A stretch of DNA of 64,000 bases from Citrus sinensis (lineage: Eukaryota; Streptophyta; Magnoliopsida; Sapindales; Rutaceae): the NCBI RefSeq assembly GCF_022201045.2, contig NC_068558.1, positions 50,819,501 to 50,883,500 on the forward strand, read 5' to 3'. The notes below the pieces were generated by a model, which made no database searches, was not told where the DNA came from, and saw only the letters and a program-made list of their open reading frames with translations. Shown piece by piece: positions 1 to 32,382 of the stretch. The position numbers and the translations under genes are program-made. How positions within the stretch are numbered: the first letter of the stretch is position 1; each line of letters starts with the position of its first letter.

Positions 1-356
1 AATTAGTCAATTCAGAATATGTATGGAACTTTTCTAATACACCCATTAATTCATATAATTCAGTTCTGTTGTGGATATTGGCTTCTTTGAAAATACAAAT
101 ACATCAAATACAAAATTTCGTTTCCCAACTTCCCTTTACATTTTAAACAAATTCAAAAGCTTGTCCTTAAAACAAAGGGACATCTGATAAATTGTGGAAA
201 CAGTCACTAACATTCAAAATACTAACAAGACCATCAACAATATATGAACTTTTTCTGGGACCAGTTATAGTCCAAAGCTAAGATTCGTACAATTGTTGAA
301 GAATCAGAGGCATTTGAATATATTAACACATCTTACTACAGTTGTTTTAAATGTAC

Positions 357-2619
357 CTCAGAAAGTAGAGCAACAACAACAGCAGAAATGCAGGGTATCT
401 CTTCAGCAAGTTGGAAGATAACACGTATAACAGTAAAAACTTGAAGATCTTTCAACTGTAGGATAAGGCACCATGGCAACATCCAAATTAATAACCTCTT
501 GAATGGTATGACTCCAAATACAAAGGAAGGAAAAAAAAACATGATATGACATGAGATAGTCTTCTGTAAAATCAAACACCTACTTGGATGGGTATTGAAG
601 CAACCATTGCAGCTTCAACACCTAAAATAATGCTTGGATCACCACCCCACCGAAAATCAATATCCATTGTAATTTGACCTTGCTTAAGACTCTGAACACG
701 GATGCCTGCATAATAAGAAATTATCCAAGCATAAGTGCTTAAGAAGGAACTGACAAGAAAATAAGAAGAGTGGAAACACAACCAGATGACAAAAATATTT
801 CCATGGGTGAAGTATACCTTCAATCTTGGGTGCCACATTGCCAAGGGACAATTTGCTAAACTTTAAAGAAGTAATACCCGGAGGTCGGTATTCTTCCAGT
901 AATGGTTCAACAGATTCTTTTATCACCAATTCTGCTGCCTGAAAACAAACACAGACAACGAGGTTGAATTTAACATTTCAGAGATTGAAACAAATTTGCA
1001 TAAGGCAAATCTATTTGCTTTATTCTAATCTCTATTTCTCTCTTTGTTTTCGGTTTCCCTCCTCATTTCAGTTTCGGCATCTTTTCACTAATAAAATTTT
1101 CATTTCTCGCAAGAAATACCTTTTTTGTCGAACAACTAAATAGAACCTGCCAACGCAAACACATAAAATCTACCAACTACAGCACAATATTTTTCCCTAC
1201 CTCCTGTATAACAGTAGAAAAGACAATTTGTTTTAACACCTACAATAAACATGAACATTCAGGTGTTATTATATCATTCATAGAATGGTATCCTGTGATG
1301 TAGGTCCTCCTCATTTTCCTAGCCTTCTTTTGCATAATTTCTCTCATCTTACAATAGTAAAATTCTTACACTTCATTATTGAAAATTAAGGGCTCCAGGG
1401 TACACCAAGTTTGAGGAAGTCGAAAATTTATGAAATAGTCACGAGTCATAACATGCTGACCGGTACAAAAGAGGCTATAAGAATAGCTGAAAGAAGTAAG
1501 CATCTTATTGTACATTTAAATTTCGAGAAAAACCAGAGGCTTACATCTGCAACAAATGGCCATAATTTACTCAATTCCTTGTTCAGCCATTTCACCTGAA
1601 AGAGCCCACAAGTAAGGTGCTATGAGCTACACTTGACACTAAAGCAAATTCTAACAATCAAAATAATTCCAAAAAAAGAGAAAAAGGCATACTTTCATGA
1701 AACATGAAACAGAAAGCAACATAAATAAATAAGAATTAGAGCTTAGATACAATTTTTATTAATTAGTTGTGATGCAAATTGAATTGTCTTAGATACAATT
1801 TTTATAAATTCATTGTGATGCAAATTGAATTGTTCACGAATCTAATAAATCTTTAGGTCATATACCATTTCTTAACATTGACAAAAACATTAGCAAACTA
1901 GCAAAGTGACCTTTTGGAAACAATAGTCATAGTGTCATACAACTGAAGATTATTGCATAATATTGGAAAAAAGGATTCTATGTAGCGCAAAGAAAGAAAG
2001 GTTAACATAAGAACCATACAGGACAAACCAAAAGATAAAACATCAATTGATCAACTGAAATTTCACCAACCTGTTCATAAACAGGGAATGATATCCATAC
2101 AGGAAAATTGTCGCCACAGATTTTCTTCAAATCATCTCTGTTAAGGGACCCAAGAATTTTGATATCAGCTGCCTGTATGAAGAATAAATACAATGAATTA
2201 TGGTCATACAAACACACATCTAGATGGTTCAAAACTTTCAATACAGCAATAACCAGACATAGAACTTAAGGCAAAACGCAGCCACAAAAATTAAAGATAC
2301 AGTGATGGTGACAATTTCTACTATTACAATTTTGATTCAAAAGAGGTTCAGTTGATAAATCTTCCCGAATGTTCAAATTTTCAGACACATTCAATCAATC
2401 GAACAAGCAAGGAAAAATACAGAAACTAATTGAGTGAAATTTTCCAAACAAAAATTAACAAATAAAACCGACTGGTTTCGCTAAAATATCGAAAAAATAA
2501 AAAAACAGAAGTACTTTTGCAATTCTTTTGGTGCTTCGGTATCTCATCATGTGCCGCCAGCCAGCCATCAATGCGATCCCGAAGATCATTCCCATGAAAA
2601 CACCAGAAATTAACCCCAT
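357..2619 (-). CDS. NTMC2T4: SMP/C2 calcium-dependent lipid-binding protein (CLB/NTMC2T4 type), N-terminal part
   Basis: Partial gene; the 3' part (C2 domains) lies beyond the left edge. Visible coding exons on the minus strand are 2515-2619, 2071-2172, 1545-1595, 818-938, 584-705 and 357-455, with consistent phases, giving 200 residues. Residues 1-20 (MGLISGVFMGMIFGIALMAG) form an N-terminal membrane anchor followed by a basic stretch. From about residue 65 the sequence is an SMP (synaptotagmin-like, mitochondrial, lipid-binding protein) domain, including EPLLEEYRPPGITSLKFSKL and DFRWGGDPSIILGV. The family tethers the ER to other membranes and transfers or binds lipids; full-length members add C2 domains. 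I judge it closer to Arabidopsis CLB (NTMC2T4, also called SYT7) than to SYT1-5, from remembered sequence. The start is the first ATG after a likely 5' UTR intron (2624-2755). Family assignment is firm, subfamily less so. Confidence 0.88.
1742..1833. repeat. 46-bp tandem duplication in a CLB intron
   Basis: Two adjacent copies of about 46 bases (1742-1787 and 1788-1833), both starting CTTAGATACAATTTTTAT and ending GATGCAAATTGAATTGT, with a few differences. It lies in the intron between exons 2071-2172 and 1545-1595. Confidence 0.85.
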
Positions 2620-2623
2620 TTTC

Positions 2624-2755
2624 CTGAAATCCGAACAGAGTTACGCTTTATTTTAGCAAAGAAAATCCATAGAAGTCAAAACCTAGAAAATATCGAACAA
2701 ATATCAAATAATTTTACATCTTAGAGACCTGAAAGAGAGACCGAGAGAGACTTAC
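2624..2755 (-). other. 5' UTR intron of the CLB-type gene
   Basis: A GTAAGT-type donor (complement of 2750-2755) and a TTTCAG-type acceptor (complement of 2624-2629) bracket 132 bases just before the ATG at 2619. The acceptor is four bases from the start codon. Inferred only from splice signals. Confidence 0.5.
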
Positions 2756-4129
2756 AGTGCGAAATTGGAGAGACTCAGGCCACAAGAAATTGTAATATGT
2801 ATTTTGCGGATCAGAAAAAGACGACTTTCTGAAAAATAAATAAAATAAAAATAATTAATAAATAAACGAAACGTCGATCCCAGCGGGCACACTTTATAAC
2901 TTTGCCTCCATCTTCTCTCTCTCACTAAACGTTAATCCGTTGATATTTTCGTTTCGGTTTCTCGCCCCAAATTTGTCATGTCTTCATCCAGACACTGGGA
3001 GTTGGCATTCGCTCCACGAGATTGGTAAGAAAGCAATAAGAAAGATAAAAGCGGGCATTGAATCTGAAGTTGGGAATGTGATGCTCAGTGATTGTGTAGA
3101 GGTCCAATCAAATAGAGAAAGAAACTCCCCCCGCCACACGTCTGTCGACATTGAATTTCACGCAAGCATTAATTACTTAGTTAGTTGCACGTCTGTCGGT
3201 TACTGAGCTGTTAGAAATATCTCTTTCCTAAAAAAAATTGGGAATTTTGTACTTGTGCCCCCGTACTTTCTCATTTTCTTGTTTTTGTTTTTGTTTTTGT
3301 TTTTTTTTCCTTTCCTCTTTTTACCTTCTTTAGTCTGGGATCTGCAATTCTGCAATCGTCTGAATAATGTTGTTATGCACTATAACTAAATTTTGTTTGC
3401 CTTTCCGCTTCACCGAAAGGCATGCTCATATAGTTTAGGTTGATAACATCCGTCATTATTGCACCAAATTTCTCTTTTTTTTTTCTTTTTTCTTAAATTT
3501 CACTTTGTATGTACATAAATTTTTTATCATCTGTTGGTTCGTGATTATCAGACTAACGTAACTGAAAGGGATCGCCTTGGTTTTTCCGCTATGCTGTTTG
3601 CTGGAAACACTATTCCTTTACGTCCGTTATGCTAAATTCTTATATTACTTCCTTCAAACTATCGTTCTTGCAACGGCATGATGGTCTTTTGTAATAAGAC
3701 GTCAGATTCACGCCACGCAATAGGAAACCATGAAGCGAGAAAATCGAAGAGCATTAAAGACAAATGATAAGGATGTGCAATAAAATCCCGTAAAAAGGCA
3801 TATCCATATCACGTGTTAATAATTAGTTATTGATTTTACATGTCGGGGACTGTCAACAAAGAAAGAAAATGAATGGCTACAATCATTTTTCTCACTTAAC
3901 ATTTTTGTTTGAAAATCCAAATTGAGAAACAGTGAAAATATAAAAAAAATAACAGTGCCAAAGAATATTCTCAATGCCTCCTATCCGTGGTAAAGCTCAC
4001 TCTATTACTGCACCCAAACACATCCAAACCAAAACAAATGTAAATAAAAAGTCAAACATACCCTTCCACTACACGACAAGAAATAAAAAACCAAAATACC
4101 GCTCCTATCCCCGACTTCGCACCGTCCCT
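2756..4129. other. Intergenic: CLB promoter side and downstream of the phytocyanin gene
   Basis: It holds the 5' UTR and promoter of the CLB-type gene (its transcription leaves toward lower coordinates) and the 3' flank of the minus-strand phytocyanin gene. Long T-rich runs occur around 3285-3310 and 3475-3490. The open frames here are short, lack an ATG or splice context and resemble nothing; I see no gene. Confidence 0.6.
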
Positions 4130-4882
4130 CTAGAAGGCTAGAAGAAGACTGGTAACGCCAATGAGCAGCGGAGACAATAGAAAGCGCATGTTAGCAACAC
4201 TCCTAAGCGCACTATTATCTATCTCCGGTGATCCACCGTTGATATTAACCGGCGTCATCTGAGAAGTTTCGGGACCGGGCGGCTCGATGTAAGGAGGCGG
4301 AGGCGGCTGGTTGAGGCTAGGAGGCAAGCCGAGGCCGCGATTGACGGAGATCTCAAAAGCCACGCCACGCTGGCACTGCAAGCCATCTTCAGCGTCCGAG
4401 AAGAAGTAGTTAGTACCCGTCGTAGTCAACGGGACAGCAATAGTCACATTTTGACCAAACTCATTGCCGCCACCGTTGTAGTGGAAGGTATCATCGTCCG
4501 ATGCGTCATCGGTTGTACAGCTGCTAAATGTAGTCTCATTGTAGGTTTGGATCACCGTCTGGTTAGTGTTCGTGTTGAAAACTGTTTGGATCGTGAGAAA
4601 ATTGTGAAAAAAAAAAAAGGAGAAAGAGGTAAAAGGAAAAAGAAAGTCATTTGAAATGAACTTACTGAGAAAAAGAAACTTACTGAGGTAGTCTCCAAGG
4701 TTGTAGGTTTGGTTAGCAGCCCAAGAGGAGTAGTTAGTGGCAGAGATGTTATTTATGGCGTCGAAGGACCAGCCGGCGGGGCCACCGACAGTGTGATTGG
4801 TGTACGCCGTTGCAGGGGTATCTGACGCTACGACGGTGATCAGGAGCGCGATCACCGTTAGATTTAGTAATATGGTCTTCAT
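4130..4882 (-). CDS. Phytocyanin-domain early nodulin-like protein, GPI-anchored, no copper site
   Basis: Two exons, 4684-4882 and 4581 down to 4130, encode 216 residues. Residues 1-20 are a signal peptide ending TVVAS. A plastocyanin-like domain follows (VGGPAGWSFD near the start, YNLGDYLIFNTNTNQTV across the splice). It keeps the two cysteines expected to form the disulfide (SSCTTDD and LQCQRG). The blue-copper ligands are absent: the usual His before the first Cys is replaced, and the Cys/His of the C-terminal loop read NYFFSDAEDGLQC. A proline-rich linker (NQPPPPPYIEPPG) and a hydrophobic tail (LLSPLLIGVTSLLLAF) indicate arabinogalactan-type glycosylation and a GPI anchor. Seven N-glycosylation sequons are visible. 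Such proteins act at the plasma membrane or wall; the specific role is unknown. Uclacyanin-like is an alternative name, but copper binding is unlikely. Confidence 0.87.
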   Translation of the reverse strand: MKTILLNLTVIALLITVVASDTPATAYTNHTVGGPAGWSFDAINNISATNYSSWAANQTYNLGDYLSKFLFLSKFISNDFLFPFTSFSFFFFHNFLTIQTVFNTNTNQTVIQTYNETTFSSCTTDDASDDDTFHYNGGGNEFGQNVTIAVPLTTTGTNYFFSDAEDGLQCQRGVAFEISVNRGLGLPPSLNQPPPPPYIEPPGPETSQMTPVNINGGSPEIDNSALRSVANMRFLLSPLLIGVTSLLLAF

Positions 4883-5205
4883 AGTTCATGTGCTGTCAGC
4901 GGTTTGATCTGATGACTTGCGAAGTGGGGCTTTCCGCTTTTGCGTCTTTAAAAGGAGATTGAAACTTAAAATATTCGTACAAGCGGTGTACCTAGTCCTC
5001 CTGGTTTTGGGCCACGTCGGTGTGGGGTCCAGGGTACATGTTCATACTTGAGTCAGATTTCAAACCGGAGCTTGTCTTAGGCGCTCTTTTATTCTAGTTT
5101 ATATTAGTTACTCGTTCTATACTTTTGAATTTCTTAATTCGTGATTAGAGCTTGATGAAAAATTTTGATTGGTTATCAAATGTTAATCAAACGGGAAATA
5201 TTGAA

Positions 5206-5225
5206 CCCCCCCCCCCCCCCCCCCC
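5206..5225. repeat. Poly-C homopolymer (C20) followed by CA repeat
   Basis: Twenty consecutive C followed by ACACACACA. Length is likely to vary between individuals and sequencing runs. Confidence 0.9.
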
Positions 5226-6318
5226 ACACACACAAATGAAACAAAAAAGAAACCTTTTCACTGAAGCTGCATTGTTCTATAAGTTTGATATTCTCTTACC
5301 CCAAGTTCACCACCAGTGTGTATACTATAAAGCCTTCTAAAACCTTTTGAATTGATTTTGTGCTTATTTGTTGGTTGATACAGTTGACAGTGGGGTATAA
5401 GATGGGATCGATTCGTTGGGTAATAAGGTACTTTTTTGTCCCTGCTGTGTATCGATGTTTTATGAATTTATTTATTTATCACTCGGTTTTAATTTGCAAG
5501 GCAAAATGGGCTTCCTATTTCACCTCTTCTAGTTAATCAGCTGAATAATTTGAGGCCAAAAAATAAATAAATAAATAAAATGGTGTATCGTTGCTAACTA
5601 GCTAGAGACTTATAAAGTGGTGGCTTTCTCAGTTTCTCTGAGCGTTTTGATTGTATGGGGCAGAGTCGAAAGAATCTGACATGTGAATTGCAGTCAGCAG
5701 ATATCATATGCTGAGCACAATATAACTGCTCTTATTAGCATTCTTTGTTCCCAGAAGTTAACAAGAGAATTTAAGGGGCGGCATAACCAAAAATTTCTTT
5801 CAAGAACTATCTATCGACTGTATTGCAATTTGCAATGAACTTCTGATGATCAACAAAAGGAGCAGACCGGTTCACAAAATTATGAAATGTTATGTACTTC
5901 TAGCATTCAGTCATATAATGATATGCATATATATTCATGGTCCGCTTGATGTTGGCGTCACTTACCATTACTTTCACATCAATTTGTCGCCCTAAAAACC
6001 TTTCGGGCATGAATAAATTTGCATTGTTCAGCTAGATAAGGCTTGATCGTATTAGTGTAATGCTTCTTTGGCTATCTCTGGAGAGGAAATTACTATGTTA
6101 GTTATGCTACCTTGCTTGAGGGTCGTTATGTGTCCATGAATTTTTTAAAGATTAGTAACTGCTTCATGAGGCATGTTTCCAAGCTCGAGCATGTTTCTTG
6201 TAATCGCATAGGGCTCTGCGCTTAGAACCGGGTAATGGACTTTCTGGTATCTAGACTTTTGGTTAGAAGATGAATGTAGAAAGGATAGTACAGTAGCAGT
6301 AGAAATAGACAGTCCAAT

Positions 6319-6371
6319 ATACATACATACATAGATACATACATACATACATATATAACTTCGTTAGTGCA

Positions 6372-6409
<38 letters not shown>
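6319..6409. repeat. Compound microsatellite (TACA)n ... (TA)n
   Basis: TACA units at about 6319-6352 and a pure TA run at about 6373-6409, separated by a short unique spacer. Confidence 0.9.
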
Positions 6410-7282
6410 CTTTGTAAGTGCAAATATTAAAATGTGAATTTCATGCGGAGTTAAAAGATAAGAAAAATACAAAATTCAATACACTTGTTTTTTTTTTTTT
6501 ATCTTTTAGTATTTAGAAGCCTACATTTTTTTGACAAAGTTGAACATGTTCATACATATATGCGGGTGCCCTCATTTTTTTTTTCCATGCAAACACACTT
6601 TAAGCCAAAATAACTCTCTTAAACCCCACAACTTAAGAGCGTATCGGTTTTAAAAAAAATAAGGGCGCTCGCATATATGTGTTGATCTACATCATCACAA
6701 TTGATCAATTTGTATGTGTATTATATCAATATATTGTCTTCATTCTAACTAGTTGAGTTTAAAACAAATGAGATAGATGATTGGTTTTGCTTCACTTGTA
6801 TTGCCCGTTGCATTCACTTCTCTTTTTGTTTCCTTTTCCATTTCATTTTCATTATTCTAACCAAATATGAACCTTTTGAATTGAAAGAACGAATCATAAA
6901 TTGGTAGATAAATCAAAGCATAAAAAATGAAGCTTTAATAACTTTTCAATGATCAAAGATCAACAGTTCATTGAAACTTGAAAGGCAAGGGATACGCGCA
7001 CGTTAACAATTTCAGCTGTTAAGTACTAACAATCAACAGAATAAAGTATATGAATCAAGAAAAGTTCACTAAAGCCAGATCAGTTCTTTTAGCGTTGGCA
7101 AGAATTTGCATTTTAATTCTTTATTATACTCGAGTTATTTCACATATACTATATGAAGCAGGTAACTAGAAGTAATTTCATTAATATTTGAGCATTTTTG
7201 GGCACCATGAAACTAGTGGCACTGCTGTGCTGCTAGAACATCAAGTTAGTGGGGCAAAAAATTTGACCGATATGAAATACAA

Positions 7283-7344
<62 letters not shown>
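7283..7344. repeat. Compound microsatellite (AT)n(GT)n
   Basis: About 26 bases of AT repeat run directly into about 36 bases of GT repeat. Alternating purine-pyrimidine sequence of this kind can adopt Z-DNA or cruciform forms (general knowledge, not shown here). Confidence 0.95.
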
Positions 7345-7345
<1 letters not shown>

Positions 7346-8592
7346 GAGATAATAAAATTTATGGTCCTAAAAATAAGAGTGCGTGTAAATATTTATGAGA
7401 ATTTTAAAATAAAATTTAAATTTAAGATTTTTAATATATTTTGAACCTGTGTTTAATATATTTAATTCATTCAATGGAACAAATTTATAATTTAATGGAG
7501 TTAAAAAGAAAAAATCTTATGTGATTTTGGACTAGGCCCCTTAATGGCTCTGACACTTCATGAAACCCCAGATGTCTAACTTCATTTCGGCTTTTTGGGC
7601 ATGAGAAATGGTGTGCCTGCGGGTGCAATGGAAAGTCTCTTTCACTATTGCCCAAGTAAGGGAGCAATAGAGATGTCAAACTCTTCAACTTTTCCATCTT
7701 CCAATTCCATGTTGAATACGGCTTCTAGATCTCAGTATTATAACTTTTTTATAATTTTTACAGTTATATATATATATATATATATTCAAAACACTAAGAA
7801 CATAAACAGTATCTTCCAGTCGTGATATTTCCTTTTCGTTTAACAAAATTTAAGAATAGCCAGGAGAGATTTCAATTCAAAACGTTTGTTTGGAAGGATG
7901 ACCATCACCAAATACATCAATCTGCTAATGAGATCACACCGCTAGATGTATTTAGAAATATGAGGGGTATATTTAGTTAATACTATTGTCTGGTTAAAGC
8001 CTAACAGCTGATTCCAGACCACTATTTCTTTCCTTAGCGTTTCGCACCAACCCTATAAATTTGGTATAATCCTGATTTAAGTGTAAAATGGTAATAAATT
8101 ATTTTTAACTAATTGATAAACAGTCCATTACCTTTTCACCGACAACTAATTATTTGCTAAATGTTTTGAATATTTAAAAAAAAAAGGTCGTGCAACAAAC
8201 GCGCGCACACAAGTATGAAATATGTAATGAGAAATGATAACTAATAATTTAATAAATATTATAAACATCGTTGATTTTACTTAGCGTAAAAGTTAAGATA
8301 AAAGCAAAGATGTTTCCCACGGTAATAAAATTAAAATGTAACGAAAACAAGCAGAAGGAAATTGGTATTTTGCAAATAGAAGAGGTTAACAATCCCTTCG
8401 CCTTGGCCTACCAGTGTGCTACAAATGTTTTTGACTGGGTAACCACAAGACAGGGCCTATATTACTAAATCGTCCACCTCTCCCGCGCCCAATTCGCCTC
8501 CACTCTCGTCCTCTCCGATTCTCAAACATTTCTCTCTTTTGTTTCTTGATCGATCTTTTCTCTCTCGCTCGTCGCTGTCACAATCTCCAAAG

Positions 8593-9410
8593 GTACTTAA
8601 ACGTCTATCCTTTTCTCTTGTCACATTGTATTTAATCCTTTTTCTTTAAATTACCAAGACGAATTCGCCGGTTTTTTTTTTTCAAATTAAATCTTTGCAG
8701 TTTCTTCAATAGTTTATTAATTAGGTCGGATCAGTGTTCGTCGACCGGTTTCTCGCAGTATGTATGCTGTAGATACGTACTTGTACATTCCGCATTCTTA
8801 TTCACTCTGTCGATCTAATGCATTGATCTATTATTCTGCTTATCAATAAATAATCGTATACACCATTTGAAATATGTGCATTTATATACTGGTCTCTCTT
8901 TCGTGTTTCCTTGGATCTGTGATATTTTGATTTTGAGTTTATGGCAATCCTGTACCATAATTGTTCTTGGTTTCCAAACAGATGCGTGATAAAGTAACCT
9001 AATAAGTAACTTCTCGGTCAGTTTAGTTGTGAACGTTATATTTCTTTTGTTACATGTACTTTAAATTTAGCTAGATCAAACTTGCTGTATTTCTTACTTC
9101 ATAAGTTTTTGTAAGGATAAGAAGCAAGGTAAATAGCAGGCTAACTGGACCAATTACTCTTTTTTTTTTTTTCTTTTTGAATGCTTTGATATGTGTAGAT
9201 TTTGATTGGTTGTGTTTGAATTAATCATGATGTATCCCTGCTGGTGCTTGAAGTATAAACATATTTCTTAAAATTGAGCTGCATTGTGTTTCTTTCTGTT
9301 TGTTTTTACTTAATTGTGTTATAGTTATTGTAGCATTTCAACTGTCATCGATCATGTATCTCTAGTTAATTAAACTGGTATTCAGTTCTCAGTTATTGTA
9401 ATTTTTATAG
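8593..9410 (+). other. 5' UTR intron of the BCHC gene
   Basis: A CT-rich leader (about 8480-8592) ends CCAAAG before a GTACTT donor at 8593. A TTTTTATAG acceptor ends at 9410, 57 bases before the ATG at 9468. Leader introns are common in large plant genes; this one is inferred from signals only. Confidence 0.5.
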
Positions 9411-9431
9411 GTGCGTTGGTGTGTATATTAT

Positions 9432-9446
9432 ATGACTACTTGCTAG
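9432..9446 (+). promoter_or_regulatory. Minimal upstream ORF in the BCHC leader
   Basis: ATG ACT ACT TGC TAG lies in the last leader segment, ending 21 bases before the main ATG. If the leader is spliced as proposed, ribosomes meet this four-codon frame first, which could lower translation of the main frame. Confidence 0.45.
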
Positions 9447-9467
9447 TTTTGTTAAAGCTATAACACA

Positions 9468-30455
<20,988 letters not shown>

Positions 30456-31218
30456 TTTTATGCACATTCTAAATTTACTTGGAGAAAAGAGCACGAAGAT
30501 ACACAAAGTAGATACTAGATGATCGAGTACAAGGGCATTTAGGCTGCCCCAATTTGGAGATTAAATCAGATTCTTTTAGTCCCAGTTTGCTGATGTACCA
30601 TATGTATGTATTCGACAAAAGGACAACCCTGTGCGTCCCGGAGTATAAGTTCGTCCGTGAGTGTCGGTTCTTATACTTATGTTACGTGGCTCGATAATTT
30701 TTTCTTTTCTGGTGGAGCAGTGGCTTTTTTTTTTTTTTTTGGCGATTGAGCTTGATGACCTCATTTTCGGAGGCATAAGCTGCTCAGTTTTGTCCATTAT
30801 TTTTTTGACAGAATAGTAAATGAAAATTCAAGGGCATTCATTTTTGTATCTTGTATATTTTGTATATCACTCATTTAAGCGTATGGACAGTGTTCTTATT
30901 TTCTTATTATCGTGGTTCTTTTTTGTTCGATTAAAGCCAGATATCCAATTTTTTGCACAACTTTATAACTTTCCTGACGTGAGAAAAAAAGGCGTGTGCC
31001 TTGTGGTCCCTAGTCCGGAAAACATAAATAAAATAAGATACACCGTTGTTGAATTCGATTTCTTTGTTAAAAGGGTTTTTTCAGGTGGTTGCGATTAGCC
31101 GTTGGATTGCAATACATAAGGCAGAGTGGTTTCCGGATTTGAAAGCGTCGACGTAACAATGATCGGGCGCTATCTAGGTTGTTAGAAAGAATACCAGACT
31201 ACTAGTAGTCGGTAGAGG
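30456..31218. other. 3' flank of BCHC; no gene seen
   Basis: Contains the BCHC 3' UTR, a T18-type run near 30725 and short unsupported open frames. The 8 bases at 31211-31218 are the left target duplication of the next element. Confidence 0.6.
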
Positions 31219-32201
31219 TAGGGATGGCAATGGATTTGATCTGATCAAAGATTCAGGTGATCTAAATTCAATTGGATCGGATTTGGGTCGGTTTAAAATG
31301 AATTTGGATCGGATTTGGATATTGATGTGCAGATCTAAGACAGATCTGGAGCAGGTATGGATCTATCATAATATCTAAATCCATATCCATATCCACCCAC
31401 CCATCTTTTTATTTTATTTTATTTTAAAAATCTCATAACAATTGTAGAATTATAATGATAATAAATTTTATTCATAGCATATTAATGGTATTTATCATGC
31501 ATTTAAACTCTTAAAACTTAAATGTTAGTTTTATAAATTTAAAGGTTAGCCAGCCCCAAAGTATGTACATACAATATTCAAATTGCAAGTCAAGTAATAC
31601 AACTTGACAATTTATTTTACTATATTGGCCAAATAAATTTTAAGAAATATAATTATTCATATATTTAGTCAAATATGGCCATAATAAAACACTGAATATA
31701 CATTATATTTTATTTATATGTCATTATCTAATGTTGTAAGAATGAGGGTGGGTGTGTGTGGATATTAGAATGATGAAGGAAACAATAGAATATTATATTG
31801 ATCTTACTCTTGTAATTACTTTTCAAGAATATTTTATTATCTTTATTATTTGTTGTTTTGGTGTAAAAGTATAAACTACCATATTTATTATATTTTGAGA
31901 TAAATTATATAATTTATTTGTTATCAAAATATTTTAGCCTTCAATTTTCATTCTAAAAAATTATTACTTTTTTATTGCTAAATTTTAGAATTCATGATGG
32001 ATTTAGAGTATATTTGGATTTTAATTTTTTTTTTCGGATTTGAAGCAGATATATATATTTATTTCTTTTTTGGATCTGGATATGGACCGAAAAATATGAA
32101 TTTATGATGAATCTAGAGCATATACGAATCTTGATTTTTATTATAGATTTGGATCTGGAGCAGAGTAGATTCAACTCATATCTGCCCCATTGTCATCCCT
32201 A
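31219..32201. mobile_element. Non-autonomous hAT-like DNA transposon, 983 bp
   Basis: Ends are TAGGGATGGCAATGG on the left and its near-complement (CCATTGTCATCCCTA) on the right. They are flanked by 8-bp near-duplicates GGTAGAGG and GATAGAGG, the target-site length of the hAT superfamily. Subterminal repeats of a GGATTTGGATC type occur at both ends. The interior is AT-rich and has no transposase frame. Confidence 0.82.
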
Positions 32202-32382
32202 GATAGAGGCACCTGTGTAAGGACCTATTTAATATTCATGAACAAACTATATCCTTAATTGAGAAACTACTAAACCATAGGGACTCAAATGTCATTATAA
32301 CAAAAAGGAAAAAGATAGAACACCGTGGCAGACTGATGGCACAAATTCTGGTAGGGTTTGTTTATTTGGGTTGGGTATAGAG

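Larger units (their letters stand above)
4883..8470. other. Intergenic: promoter of the phytocyanin gene and repeat-rich DNA
   Basis: About 3.6 kb between the divergent phytocyanin and BCHC genes. It contains a C20 run, TACA/TA and TA/TG microsatellites and many T or A runs. No open frame has a recognisable domain or supported splice structure. Confidence 0.6.

Noticed and set aside
2940-3206. 88-residue plus-strand open frame upstream of the CLB-type gene
   Set aside because: Begins with TTG, has no domain, and lies in the promoter region of a minus-strand gene.
6319-7344. CRISPR-like or satellite array from regularly repeated short words
   Set aside because: These are simple microsatellites without spacers, in a plant genome.
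31992-32174. 60-residue frame within the hAT-like element
   Set aside because: Low-complexity Lys/Ile-rich translation of AT-rich DNA; no transposase similarity.
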